DNA of 64,000 nucleotides, from assembly GCA_051294375.1 (NCBI GenBank), contig CM119267.1, positions 13,693,326 through 13,757,325 on the forward strand, read 5' to 3'. Source of the stretch: Paraspadella gotoi (lineage: Eukaryota; Chaetognatha). The translations under genes and the position numbers were made by a program. The stretch's first letter is position 1, and each line of letters starts with the position of its first letter. Shown here piece by piece: positions 34,801 to 43,055 of this stretch. The notes beneath the pieces were generated by a model. It was not told where the DNA came from, ran no database searches, and worked only from the letters and a program-made list of their open reading frames with translations.

Positions 34801-37141
34801 GGCTTCATAGTGTCCCCGCCTAAATCGGGCGATATCCGCCGCCAGAATGGAATCGCCGAATACTGATTGACTGAGCTGGAACCGGATTCGACCAATCAGC
34901 TTGCAGGAACCATGAAACTGTCAAAATCACTCTTGCCTCTGATCCTCTCTTTCAGATATAAATAGACTTAGCTTTTCTTAGTTTCAAGAGCAATGATCAA
35001 GACTCCTGCGTGTGTCTCACCGTCACCTTATAACTCACAGAATAAATCTCGTTTTGATTTCATCCCAGAAATCCATGAGTTTTTCTTTCAATGTGGTGGC
35101 AGCAAATTCGAACCAACGCCTCCGAAGAGTATTTCCTTCAATGGTAGGAATCTTTTTAAATTTTTTTTGAAGTAAAACTGATTAAATAATGAGAGTAATT
35201 GCAAGATAAGTAAATAGTCTTATAAAAATAATAATTACTTAAATTTTAAGAAATTGGTACAACCAATATAAAAATTATCCATTCATTTAATAAATAAGCT
35301 ATCTTGCCCCTGACTTTGGTGGTTTAAGGCCTCCATCACTCTTACTCTCTTACACTCTTACTTAAATTTTAAGTTAAAGAAAAAAGAAGAATTCCATGTT
35401 GTGCTCAACGTCAACTTCGGTCAATTGTGCGTGGGTCTAACGCAAAATCTTATTGTTTACACCTTGTTAATCGTTTTAAGCACCTAAAATTATACTAGAA
35501 ACTGAGAAACTAGAACATGATTGTGAAAATTTTCGATTGCATGGTAAAAAAAAAACAGTGTAATAATTATGTTAAAAATCAACTATACTTAAAAACCATT
35601 AAAAACCGTGCTCTTTTTGTCTCCCAATTAAGCAGGATATTGGCTTTGATATGTACTATTTTCATGAATTAAATAAGTATAACAACATAACCAACTAGTG
35701 GGTTTAGCTTTTAGGCAACCAATCAGTTAAAAAACATTAAATCTCCCCGCCACATTCTCTACGACCAAACCTGCAATTCCTCCCTCCTTTTTCGCTCCCC
35801 CTCGTGCAGTTGCACGGCTTTTTCTTTCTCCCGAATGTCCTCCATCCGCTTGGTCTTCTCTCGTTCAAGACTCATCCTGGCATCCTCATTCCACTTGGCC
35901 AGCGTCTCCCTCAACTCACGCGTCTCCGCCTGGGTCTCAAGTTCCTTCTTCCGTTTGGACCGTCGCTTGACAAACTCGCGTCTGGCACGACCGGTTATCC
36001 CGACTCGGCGATCCTCGATGGCCGAGCAGATAGCGCTTATCCATTCGTTTTTTTCGCGGAATCCCGAGGCGCTGAAGTCGTGGATGTTTTTATCGTTCTT
36101 TGTTCCAGCGTTTTTTCCTCTGAATACTCCTTCGACAGTGAAAGCGTGAGGCGTAGCGAAAGGCCCCGCGCGAGCATTGGATATCGGCTTAACCGTAGTG
36201 GATGGCAAGAGCTTGAGTTCACCCTTGAGCTCGTCTTCCAGGGGTGAGGCGTAATAGCGCAAGAGGCCCGGAGTGAGGACAAGCCAGCGACGTCGCCAAC
36301 CAGTCACGGCCATTCCGCGTTTGTTGAGTGAACCTTTTTTTAAGACGTCGCGTCGAAACTCCTCCCAAACGGCCTTGACGACTTCGGAGACGTTGGACGA
36401 CTCTTGATCGTGCAGGTACCAGATTTCCAGCGGATTGAGGAGAAGAAAATACGAGAAGGCGGGCGTTCCCTCTGTAAGGTCCTCGAACTCGTCCAGCCGG
36501 AATCCTTTCCCTATTTTTAGCATAATTCTCTCGATAAGAAATCCTACCTCCTCTTTGTCCACGAAGAGGTCAATGTCGTCCTCCTCTTCATCTTTGGCCT
36601 CTTCTTCGGCGAGAAAGTTGAAGATGTCCCACAAGCGACGAGCGTCGGAGTCGTCGAGAACTCGAGAGGGGCGGTTCACTTTATCGTCCAAGTATTTGGA
36701 TTTTGTCAACAACCAGCAGAGATCCTCTACATTTTCGATTTGTTCCTCAGTAATGCTGCCCTGATGAGCCAGCAATCGACTCAATAGCGCCTTGTCGAAA
36801 TAATCGATGAATTCGTTGAAGGAAATTGAGTCACTGTCTGTCTTGTCGTCGAACCAATTGGTGCGGGAATTCTTGTCATAGCCAAGAACGTTGCCTAGGT
36901 TTGCGAGTAGAGCTTTGGCTTGGGACAATGGCGGCGAGCATCTAGTAGAATCTGTGCTTAAGATGCTGATCCTAGATTCGTCAGTGCCCGATCTGGTTCC
37001 TTGGACGCCTCGAGATAAACGGATGCCAATCTCTTCTGAAACCCCTTTTGTTCGGGATAGGGCGTGGTAAGCGTGCCATATCGGGTAACGCAGCCGCCAT
37101 CCGGCCCAATCCAGGGAATCAACGTGCGTAGAAACAATCAT
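16407..37141 (-). CDS. SWAP70: SWAP70/DEF6-family protein (PH domain, coiled coil), four exons
   Basis: Exons 37141-35771, 19354-19150, 17796-17404 and 16807-16407 join in phase (phases 0, 1, 1) into 2370 coding bases, 789 residues plus stop. Vertebrate SWAP-70 and DEF6 act on Rac/Rho GTPases and F-actin after binding phosphoinositides. The product shows an N-terminal EF-hand-like region (about 1-215; IWHAYHAL, then DLCWLLT, RLWDIFNFLAEE). A PH domain follows at about 265-380 (DVLKKGSL-KRG, RRRWLVLTPGLLRYY, closing EKNEWISAICSAIE). A long coiled coil covers about 385-620 and includes the hallmark EEERNLRRDEELVRAAQAR. The order and spacing match the family, but it is longer (vertebrate proteins are about 585-631 residues), mainly through a 30-residue N-terminal insert and a Ser/Pro-rich tail. 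Intron 1 is about 16 kb and contains the duplicated exons. Confidence 0.88.
17404..17796 (-). CDS. SWAP70: SWAP70/DEF6 exon 3: end of coiled coil and acidic linker
   Basis: Acceptor TTCACAG|AAAAAATC, donor GAGG|GTAAGA, phase 1 in and out. The first part (KIKLERTLEMTRQELDDIEK, then AENKLRILMRRCGLDRL) matches the last coiled-coil helix of the family. The remainder is acidic and probably disordered. A damaged duplicate lies at about 24510-24920. Confidence 0.8.
17881..18839. mobile_element. Family G foldback element in SWAP70 intron 2
   Basis: Starts GTGACAAACGACAGCCCG and ends with the near-complement CGGGTTGTCGTGTGTCAC. Arms of several hundred bases mirror one another: GGCAATGAGCGGAGAAAAGT versus ACTTTTTACCGGTCATTGCC, and AAAAGGTATCATTATTAATA versus TATTATTGATACCTTTT. 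No coding frame is seen. A second copy sits in the duplicated block at about 25005-25975. Confidence 0.7.
19150..19354 (-). CDS. SWAP70: SWAP70/DEF6 exon 2: coiled coil
   Basis: Acceptor CTTGCAG|GCAGTA, donor CAGAG|GTACAA, phase 0 in and phase 1 out. It codes for AVNSELETLLEEERNLRR and the DEELVRAAQAR signature, then a charged heptad-rich helix. A damaged duplicate lies at about 26273-26495. Confidence 0.85.
19530..21985 (+). mobile_element. Family A element with internal polypurine satellite
   Basis: The left end reads CATAAGGATCGTCGCAATCG then AAAAATCTGGATTGACGA. The middle is the 18-bp polypurine satellite. The right part is the family A body (CCCGATGTTGCGATAGC to GACGACGCCACTTATG). The same order, inverted, occurs at about 49490-50985, so left end, satellite and body move as one unit. 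ATCGTCGCAATCGC words near both ends may be terminal inverted repeats. No protein is coded. Confidence 0.65.
19640..21400. repeat. Polypurine satellite, about 1.76 kb
   Basis: Tandem variants of GGAAAGAAAGAATAGAAA (period about 18, with 9- and 14-base variants). The strand is almost free of C and T apart from the single T of each unit, so long Phe/Ser/Leu frames open on the minus strand by composition alone. Confidence 0.9.
22360..22384. other. Assembly gap (25 N)
   Basis: Placeholder gap inside a repeated family A copy. Sequence to its left (21330-22359) is nearly repeated to its right (22445-23460). Confidence 0.95.
22385..23460 (+). repeat. Family A copy following the gap
   Basis: Near-copy of 21330-22359: satellite end, GACGTGAAGACCGAAATAAA, CTGCAGAGCCAGCTGCAGAC, GACGACGACG end, then a TATAATATATATTATAATA microsatellite and AT-rich tail. 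It could be a true tandem copy or the same sequence assembled twice across the gap. Confidence 0.7.
23470..24029 (+). repeat. Family F fragment and family A left-end relics
   Basis: ATGATGATGATG and GCATTATACTTTGGGTC words of family F are followed by CATAAGGATCGTCGCAATCA (family A left end), then two similar AT-rich blocks sharing TGATCAGCAGAC or TAATCAGCAGACGCGG. The tail repeats at 30470-30700. Confidence 0.55.
24510..24920 (-). pseudogene. Frameshifted copy of SWAP70 exon 3
   Basis: Aligns by eye with 17404-17796, sharing LMKDRRTSAVHGNSFV and a DDDVFVD word, but small indels break the frame repeatedly and the family word around LRILMRRCG is no longer continuous. It cannot be spliced into the SWAP70 reading frame as it stands. 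Confidence 0.75.
26273..26495 (-). pseudogene. Frameshifted copy of SWAP70 exon 2
   Basis: Aligns with 19150-19354. LTAERDFAEAERNA remains readable, but indels disrupt the EEERNLRRDEELVRAAQAR stretch and the splice-edge sequence. It has the same orientation as the functional exon. Confidence 0.75.
26790..28440. repeat. Polypurine satellite, second copy
   Basis: The same GGAAAGAAAGAATAGAAA-type satellite as at 19640-21400, much less regular, with scattered C and T and irregular period. The extra disorder matches the indel noise in the rest of this block. Confidence 0.85.
28440..29400 (+). repeat. Family A body, copy in duplicated block
   Basis: CCCGATGTGCGATAGC to GACGACGCTACTTATGGG followed by the AT microsatellite and tail, as at 21420-22359 and 22505-23460. 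Confidence 0.75.
29715..30470. mobile_element. GC-rich insert with two direct repeats
   Basis: A sharply GC-rich insert in an AT-rich tail. Two copies of about 260 bp (29725-29985 and 30215-30470) share GATAGCCTGTGA, CCCGGGGCGCGGGGTAT, CTGGCATGT, GGAATGAGATGATTT and GACAGCAGTG. They flank about 220 bp of unrelated sequence. This may be a terminal-repeat retroelement fragment or a partial tandem duplication. No protein family is recognised, and the second copy is indel-rich. Confidence 0.5.
30702..30726. other. Assembly gap (25 N)
   Basis: Placeholder gap at the end of the noisy duplicated block. Confidence 0.95.
30727..31250 (+). repeat. Family A body, further copy
   Basis: CCCGATGTTGCGATAGC through CAGAGCCAGCTGCA, TGTCCAGACTCAATTTTAAG and GACGACGACGACGCCACTTA, ending at ACAATATCGTCGCAATCGCT. 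This copy shows the ATCGTCGCAATCGC right edge clearly. Confidence 0.75.
31251..32985. other. SWAP70 intron 1 sequence, family F relic, no exon seen
   Basis: Family F words appear at about 31780-32130 (AAAAAGTTAAATAAAAAATA, ATGATGATGATG). A short GC-rich patch at about 32230-32360 has repeated CGGTCGGTC words and opens a brief frame. Nothing is recognisable. Confidence 0.45.
33130..33260. repeat. (GA)n microsatellite
   Basis: GA/GAGAA tract interrupted by an A run, part of the family D left arm. A second (GA)n tract lies at about 33478-33525. Confidence 0.85.
33625..33865 (+). repeat. Family C SINE-like element, second copy
   Basis: Diverged copy with GGTCTCGGGTTCTAGCCCGG, CAATGGTGTTACAGCCTGAT and the AATTACTGTCTCTTCA end. 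It sits between the two family D arms, so it probably inserted there. Confidence 0.6.
34700..35115 (+). mobile_element. Candidate solo LTR or promoter-like repeat
   Basis: In order: a duplicated ATGGCTTCATAGTGT word, a GC-rich stretch, a TATA-like GATATAAATAG at about 34955, AATAAA at about 35041, and TGGTGGCAGCAAATTCGAAC at about 35094. That last word resembles the sequence found just inside many LTR retrotransposons, where the primer-binding site lies. No gag or pol frame follows. It could instead be an unrelated promoter. Confidence 0.3.
35249..35350 (+). repeat. Family B monomer, partial
   Basis: ATTGGTACAACCAATATAAA, CATTCATTTAATAAATAAGC and CTTGCCCCTGACTTTG, then a shortened GGTGGTTTAAGGCCTCCATC end. 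Confidence 0.7.
35771..37141 (-). CDS. SWAP70: SWAP70/DEF6 exon 1: EF-hand-like region, PH domain, start of coiled coil
   Basis: This exon codes for 457 residues. The donor is TTGCAG|GTTTGG, phase 0; this weak CAG|GTTNGG-type donor resembles one in the neighbouring secreted-protein gene. An acidic loop (AKDEEEDDIDLFVDKEE) interrupts the second EF-hand-like unit. The ATG at 37141 opens the frame about 20 residues before the conserved IWHAYHAL word. An upstream coding exon cannot be excluded. Confidence 0.88.
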
Positions 37142-40100
37142 GACATAGTCGCATTAGTAGTAGTAGTCTCTACGGCTGATATAGAATGAAAATACTACAT
37201 AGTAAACTATTGTGAATTTGATTTGTACGTCAATTGAGTACAATTATTACTATTGAAAATTAGGTTACATGTACTGGCAAGTCATTCCCAAATTGCAATT
37301 TGCAGCTTCGACAGACGAAGTAAGCTTTCCAAAACATTTGAATCCACATATACGGGGCGAGTGAAGATTTTAACTTTTTAATTTTTACTAATCAGCCCTT
37401 ATATTTTATTTACCTAACCTATAACCAAACCGAGGGATGAAATAATTAACCATAATCTACCCACTGCCTAACCAACCATTATTTTAATTTGATAACTACC
37501 CTAAGATTACGCCTAACCCGTCTTTAAACAGAAACCATTTAAAAATGAAAATAATGCCAACATAAACCAAAATAACGTCGGGGTGAAAAAGTGCGCTTAT
37601 TATCTAACAGTAACCCGATCTTTTTTTTTTTGCAAGAAAAGACAACTATATAAATAAATATATATGTTCGGGAGAATGAAATGTATAACAATTGTATAGA
37701 GGAGTTTTATTATTTCATAAACAAATATTAATTTGGGTAACTTTACTATTCGACGTCCGCAACCAATTTTAGGTACCAGCGGTCGGTGGTTTGTTAATCC
37801 ATTTAATTATGTTTTTCCTCTAACGTCGAGTTTTAATTTTTACAGTAATATATAATTTTTAAATTTTATAATAAATAATAATTGTTTTAAATTTATTTTA
37901 ATCCATATTTTTAATCATTTTTATGTTTTAGGTAGAAAATAAATTGTTTGTTAATGTACAACGAATTTTATTAAGAAACATAAATTTCGGACTTTAATGT
38001 ATTTATATTTTACAGACTCTCTCTTCAAACTTTGTGAATGCCAAATGATCGCAAAAAAATAGGCAGTGAGCCGAAAGTCAATATCTCTCTTATGAAAAGA
38101 GCATCCGAGTTATGGTCGTCTGGACTTAACATATTTGTTTTACAAATCAATTGATTTTGCGCTTATGAAGGCTTACATTGAAGCAGGGATATGTCCGAAA
38201 TTTATATTTTATAATAAAACTCATTGTACAATGTACATAAACACTTAATTTTTTATCTTAAAAAAATAACACAACAAAATGAAAGGAAAAATAATATTTT
38301 TATATTTTTTAAACGGTAAGCAAATCGGTTAGGGGTGGTTAGGGATTAGGGGTAGTTAAGTTTAGGGAAAGTTTCGAAATAAAATTTTTGATATAAACAT
38401 TTTGGGTTACTTTTACTTTCGCCGACCGGGGTTAGACTCGCGAATCGTGATATCTGAGTTCGAACTTTACTTCGTCACAAGGATTTATCGTTTAAATCAT
38501 TTCGTCATTCGTGCTTTAGTTTATTCATTGATTTTTGAGTTTATACTGATTTTTGTAATTTTTTTGAGTGTTTAAATAATAATTTTGATAATTATTCTTT
38601 ATTGTACTGTTTGAATATCTATATGCTTTGATTATTTTATTAAGGTACCCTTTTTAAACTCTTCATAAACTCAGGGAAATAAAGAGATTATTTGATCGTC
38701 GATCTGCTCAAGCCACCAAATCATGCCTTTGTGTAAAGTCCAGACGACCGTAACTCAGATGCTCTTTTATATAAGAGATATCGACATTCGTCTCTTTTTC
38801 TTTTTTGCGGTCATTCCAGATTCTGCTCTGAAACGGGACTCTTCTCTAAAATAATAAACAAATTGTGGATGCCTAATGGACGCTTAGTGGTTTCTTCGTG
38901 GATTTGTTTATTTGATTATATTGCTTCTTTGATTAATCATTTTATTATTAATTAGTATTTCTTTGATTGTATTGTATGAATATCTATATGCTTTGATTAT
39001 TTTATTAAGTGGATAAAAAACTTATAAACTTTACGGCGCCAGCGGTCCCGGTCTTCAGTCCAGTTTCTCTCCCGACGTCTTCTCCCTCTCCGCTAGGTCG
39101 AGGAAGGGGTTCTTTCATTTGAAGAATCTCTGGACTACCGAAGCATCACGCCGGGGTTGAAGAGTTTCCTCAAATATTCTTCGAATATTCGCGGGGGCGT
39201 TTTAGGAGGAGGACGGAACGACGGGTCCTAACATTAAGGGTAGTTAAAGTTAAGAGGGTTAGGGTAATTAGATCATATTTTTTTAAAAAATAAGTATTTT
39301 TAAATAGTTTTTTAAAAGACGCAAAGCCACGGTCGGCGAAAGTAAAATTGAGCCAAATTTTTTTACCTTTAACAATATTATTTATCTTTACATAACAATA
39401 TTTCTATATGTTGCTCTTAAGAACGAAAAACAAATAACCGACCGCAAAATCCCGGTCGGCGAATGTAAAAATAAGCCATTAATATTAGTATCCAATGTGT
39501 CATGGTTGTGTCAAGATTTATTTTAGGAAAGATGTCGTTAAACGTCGTTAGGACAGACAACGGTCCCTGTTAATAAGGAGATTTGCGTTTCCCCTTTGTA
39601 ATGCAACCGAGAGCCGCTGAAAGAAATGTTTGTATTCCATGGAGTTTATTTTTCCCCATCGTCTCGCATTTTGGTGGGCAAAGGCTTTTGATCCGTAAGA
39701 TTTTTTTCTGAAAGTAAAAAGGAAAACAACAATGTTACTAATTATGAGGAATTAGACGTCAAGCAACTGTATATATCCGTAAGATCCGTAAATTGTTGAA
39801 AAAAGAATTCAGCCGTGACTCAAAACAGGAGGTGTAAACATATGTGTTCAACAGAAGCAGCGCTTACAAAAGAGCAAGGACTCGTGCACTGATATTTATC
39901 ATGCATTTTATATTATCCAAGAATAAACGATTAAAGATTTAAATTTAAAAATTTTAAAGTGATCGAAAAAATAAAATTATTTAATTGTTAATACTTTTTA
40001 AAATAAATTTAATAGAACATCAAAAGTAACAGTTTTCTGCAAAAACGCAATCTAAACCTGATATGAAACGCATCCAGCCTCTACCTAGCCCAGTTCCTCA

Positions 40101-40149
40101 TCCTACACCTGTTCCTCTGATTGCTATTTCTTTGAAAATTTCGACATGT

Positions 40150-40328
40150 GCAAGCGGGCTTCAAATTACAAATAAAAAGAATATCATAAATATTTTGAAA
40201 TTATCATTCATTGAATCTAAGTTGGGCGTTAAGTTAATGCACCGTAGTTCGCCCAACTTAGATTCAATGAATGATAATTTCAAAATATTTATGATATTCT
40301 TTTTATTTGTAATTTGAAGCCCGCTTGC
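40150..40328. repeat. Perfect 79-bp inverted repeat with 21-base loop
   Basis: Bases 40150-40228 are exactly the reverse complement of 40250-40328, with loop 40229-40249 between. I checked the arms base by base. The arm begins GCAAGCGGGCTTC and its inner end is AAGTTGGGCG. A transcript would form a 79-bp uninterrupted duplex, so this could be a young foldback element or a hairpin-RNA source. It abuts a family F copy. Confidence 0.9.
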
Positions 40329-40329
40329 G

Positions 40330-40950
40330 GTAGCCGACCAAATTCAAATTTTAATGGGAACAGCATTAAACTAATCCATTATTGGTATTAATTATTGTGT
40401 TAAAATATTTTTTTACAAAAATGTTCCGAACCATGAGTAATTTGCTAATTAATATTATTATATTGCTATATAATGTCAAAAAATTTTTTTGGATATTTTA
40501 AGTTTTTTTAATTGATTCTGATAGAGCTTAAAAAGTTAAACAAAAAATATAATTACAACTTTTTAAAATTTTGATGTTTTATTACTAAAAATTAGTAAAA
40601 ACTGCTAAAATCATTGGATGATGATGATGATGATGATTTTTTAAGGTTTTTCTCAATTTAAAACCCACTTATCATCAAAATATTGAAAAAAGAATTATAC
40701 TTTGTGTAGATAACTTTTCATAAGCTATTTGAATCTGCTTTTAAAAAAAAAAATTCAAAAAAAAATTTTTGACATTTCCTATCTATAAATAAATATTAAA
40801 AAAATTAATTACTAATGCTTCTTGCCATTTTAGAAAATTTTGCTCCATTGAAAGTTTTCTCAGAAATGTATGAAGTTTCATTTGGAAAGGTTCCCAAATC
40901 AAACTTCTGACCCACCCCATTGACGAAGTTTGGCTCTAGATAATAAATAA
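40330..40950 (-). repeat. Family F interspersed repeat, inverted copy
   Basis: Reverse complement of the 8000-8620 copy: CAAATTCAAATTTTAATGGG, AAAAGAATTATACTTTGTG, GGAAAGGTTCCCAAATCAAA. It contains an ATGATGATGATG tract at about 40618. Confidence 0.7.
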
Positions 40951-42021
40951 CCATAGCAGGTTTTCAAAACAAACAAAAAACTCGCTCATTTTCTAGCTCA
41001 TTTCATGACTTCCCTATCGATGAAATGGTAAATTTTTTTTTCAGAATTGCCATACTGTGTTTACTTTATTTTTTTTAATGCAGAATTTTGAATTCTGGAC
41101 GACTTCGTTCTGACCGTAGATCTGTCATTATCACGTATCTTCGATAAGAGTCTATCCGGCTATAGAATAGCCATAGCATAGGGTTATCTCATAAAAAATA
41201 AATAAATAAAAAATTGAGAATTATAAGAACCCCCTCCTCGACTCTTCAACATATGAATTGAATAATAATTTATATGTATATTCTTTATAATATTTAAAGA
41301 ATTTTTTTTAAAAAATCTAAGAAGTTTGGTTCAAATTGATTTAATTTTAAGTTCTAAGCTGCGTTTATGCTGTTGACGAACAACTTCAATATTACGGAGG
41401 GGGTAAACGGGTATTAAATTTACCTAATTTGATTTTTTTATTTTAATCTTGGCAGGCTTGTTTTATTTAACCTATTTATAAAGTTTGATAATAATTTCAA
41501 AAAACAAAAAATTTAATTCAAAATCAATAATTTTAATTATGGATAATTGTTTTTAACGTCTATTTAAAAGATCAAAATATGATCCGATTTTGATGGGGTT
41601 TTTTTAAACAGAGCAGATGAAAATTGACCCATCTCGGAAGTTTGGTTCAAATTCATTAATTTTAAATGCTTGGTTGTGTACGTTGTTGACGAGCAACTTT
41701 AACATCATATAGGGGGTGCTAAAAGTTATCAATTTTTTTTTTACAAATTCTTGTTAATCCTGATTAAATAAACCTTCTTACCATGTTTTATAAATTTTTA
41801 AAAAATAATTCTAGAGATATCCTGATTTTTATATTTTTAAAGGACGAACCACTTCAACTTCCTTTAAAAAAGTGAAGATATGCTCTAATTTCAATTTTTT
41901 TTTTAAATTCTTTAAATATTATAGGGAATATACATATATATTTTTATTCAATTTTATTGATAAATAAAAAAATGGCTGTACTTTATATGTTGACGAGCTA
42001 TTTCAACATCCTCAAATTACG

Positions 42022-42053
42022 AGGAGACCACCTCGAATTTTTGGTCTCCTCGA
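42022..42053. repeat. Short perfect hairpin
   Basis: GAGGAGACCA and TGGTCTCCTC are 10-base inverted arms around an 11-base loop. No function is assigned. Confidence 0.55.
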
Positions 42054-42609
42054 CTGAAAAGTTGCATTATATTATTAAAAAGCTGTGTACCAAATTTGGT
42101 GCTGGTATCACAAAAATAACTGTCAATTCCTTAAAAGACTTCAGTAGAGAGGGAGAAGACGTCGGGAGAGGAATCGTGCTCAAGACCGGGACCGCGGGCG
42201 CCGTAAAGTTTATTAGTTTCTTATCCACTATGAGTCTTGATATTTAATTGGTATCTTAATAAAATAAAGCATATAGATATAAAATACAATCAATACAAAT
42301 AATGTAATAATAAATAAACAAGTAAATAATAAAATCCACGAAATGTACACAGAATGATACAAGAAAGTCCACGGCAGCGTCCACGAATAAATTTATTTTG
42401 GAGAAGTCCTGTTTCAACGCAGAATCCTGAATGATCGCGAAAGAGAGAAGGAGACAAACGTTGACGAGAATTACACTCCAACAGATATGTTATAAAAGAG
42501 CTTCTGAGTTGTAGATGGTAGTCGGGACTTTACAGAATTAATAGGGTGAGGACTGAGGAGAGTTGGCGGAACAAGTTGTAGATGGGCATTGCCTAAGTTC
42601 ACCCCGCCT

Positions 42610-42800
42610 ATAAACATGACACGTTCTGTTGTGACCCGGTGGCTCATTTCGTAAAGCCATCATCTCATGACTACTAGGTACCGGGTTCCTTCCCAACCCG
42701 GTACCTACCCTGCGGGAAGCGTCAGGACGGATGTAAACCGCCTAGGGGGCGTGGAAAACCCTCAAGCCTGGTTCCAAGCCCAGGACCCATTCCGAGTTAT
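42610..42800 (+). repeat. SINE- or MITE-like GC-rich element
   Basis: Contains a strong hairpin (GGTACCGGGTT ... AACCCGGTACC, 7-base loop) at about 42676-42706, then a GGTTCCAAGCCCAGG word resembling a B box, and CGGATGTAAACCGCC. It lies just upstream of the secreted-protein gene and is present once in the window. Confidence 0.4.
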
Positions 42801-42997
42801 CTCTCATTAAACAAAGAATAATATATTTATAAATAATATATTTATCGAGATTTTTTAACATTTCCCTTTCGTAATAAGATTTTACAAGGCGACAGAAAAA
42901 AAAAGAAGATAAATAACCAAGTTAAGAGGATTCCTTGCTTTAGAATAATTCACACTAAATCTTCGTCATTGAATCGTGTAAAAACAAAACATTTAAA

Positions 42998-43055
42998 ATG
43001 GCAAAGTACGAATTGTTTTTTTTTCTCTTTTTGTTCCAGTCTCATTTTAAATTAG
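42998..43055 (+). CDS. Secreted protein exon 1: signal peptide
   Basis: ATG in AAAATGGCAAAG, a hydrophobic Phe/Leu core, and a donor at TTAG|GTAATT leaving phase 1. The exon ends right after the hydrophobic core, a common position for an intron in secreted-protein genes. Confidence 0.7.

Larger units (their letters stand above)
37142..42610. other. Intergenic region between SWAP70 and the secreted-protein gene
   Basis: No exon recognised. It holds paired words GTATGGTCG-type/AGTCCAGACGACC (38060-38130 inverted at 38738-38800) and CTTTCGCCGACCGGGG (about 38415) inverted at about 39335. GC-rich TCTCCCGACGTCTTCTCCCT (about 39065) is inverted at about 42135-42225, and a related block lies at 55100-55190. 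GTTAGGG-like words near 38330 and 39240 are too irregular to be telomeric. Confidence 0.45.

Noticed and set aside
34735-34810. tRNA-like gene (TAGTGTAGTGGTTTAC resembles an A box)
   Set aside because: No matching B box, anticodon stem or acceptor stem follows.
35804-36764. Plus-strand frames of 104-147 residues
   Set aside because: Antisense shadows of SWAP70 exon 1, which has family motifs on the other strand.
40063-40317. Plus-strand frame of 84 residues
   Set aside because: Most of it crosses the perfect inverted repeat, and there is no family match.
41957-42247. Plus-strand frame of 96 residues
   Set aside because: It runs into a dispersed GC-rich repeat and contains a hairpin. There is no recognisable domain or splice context.
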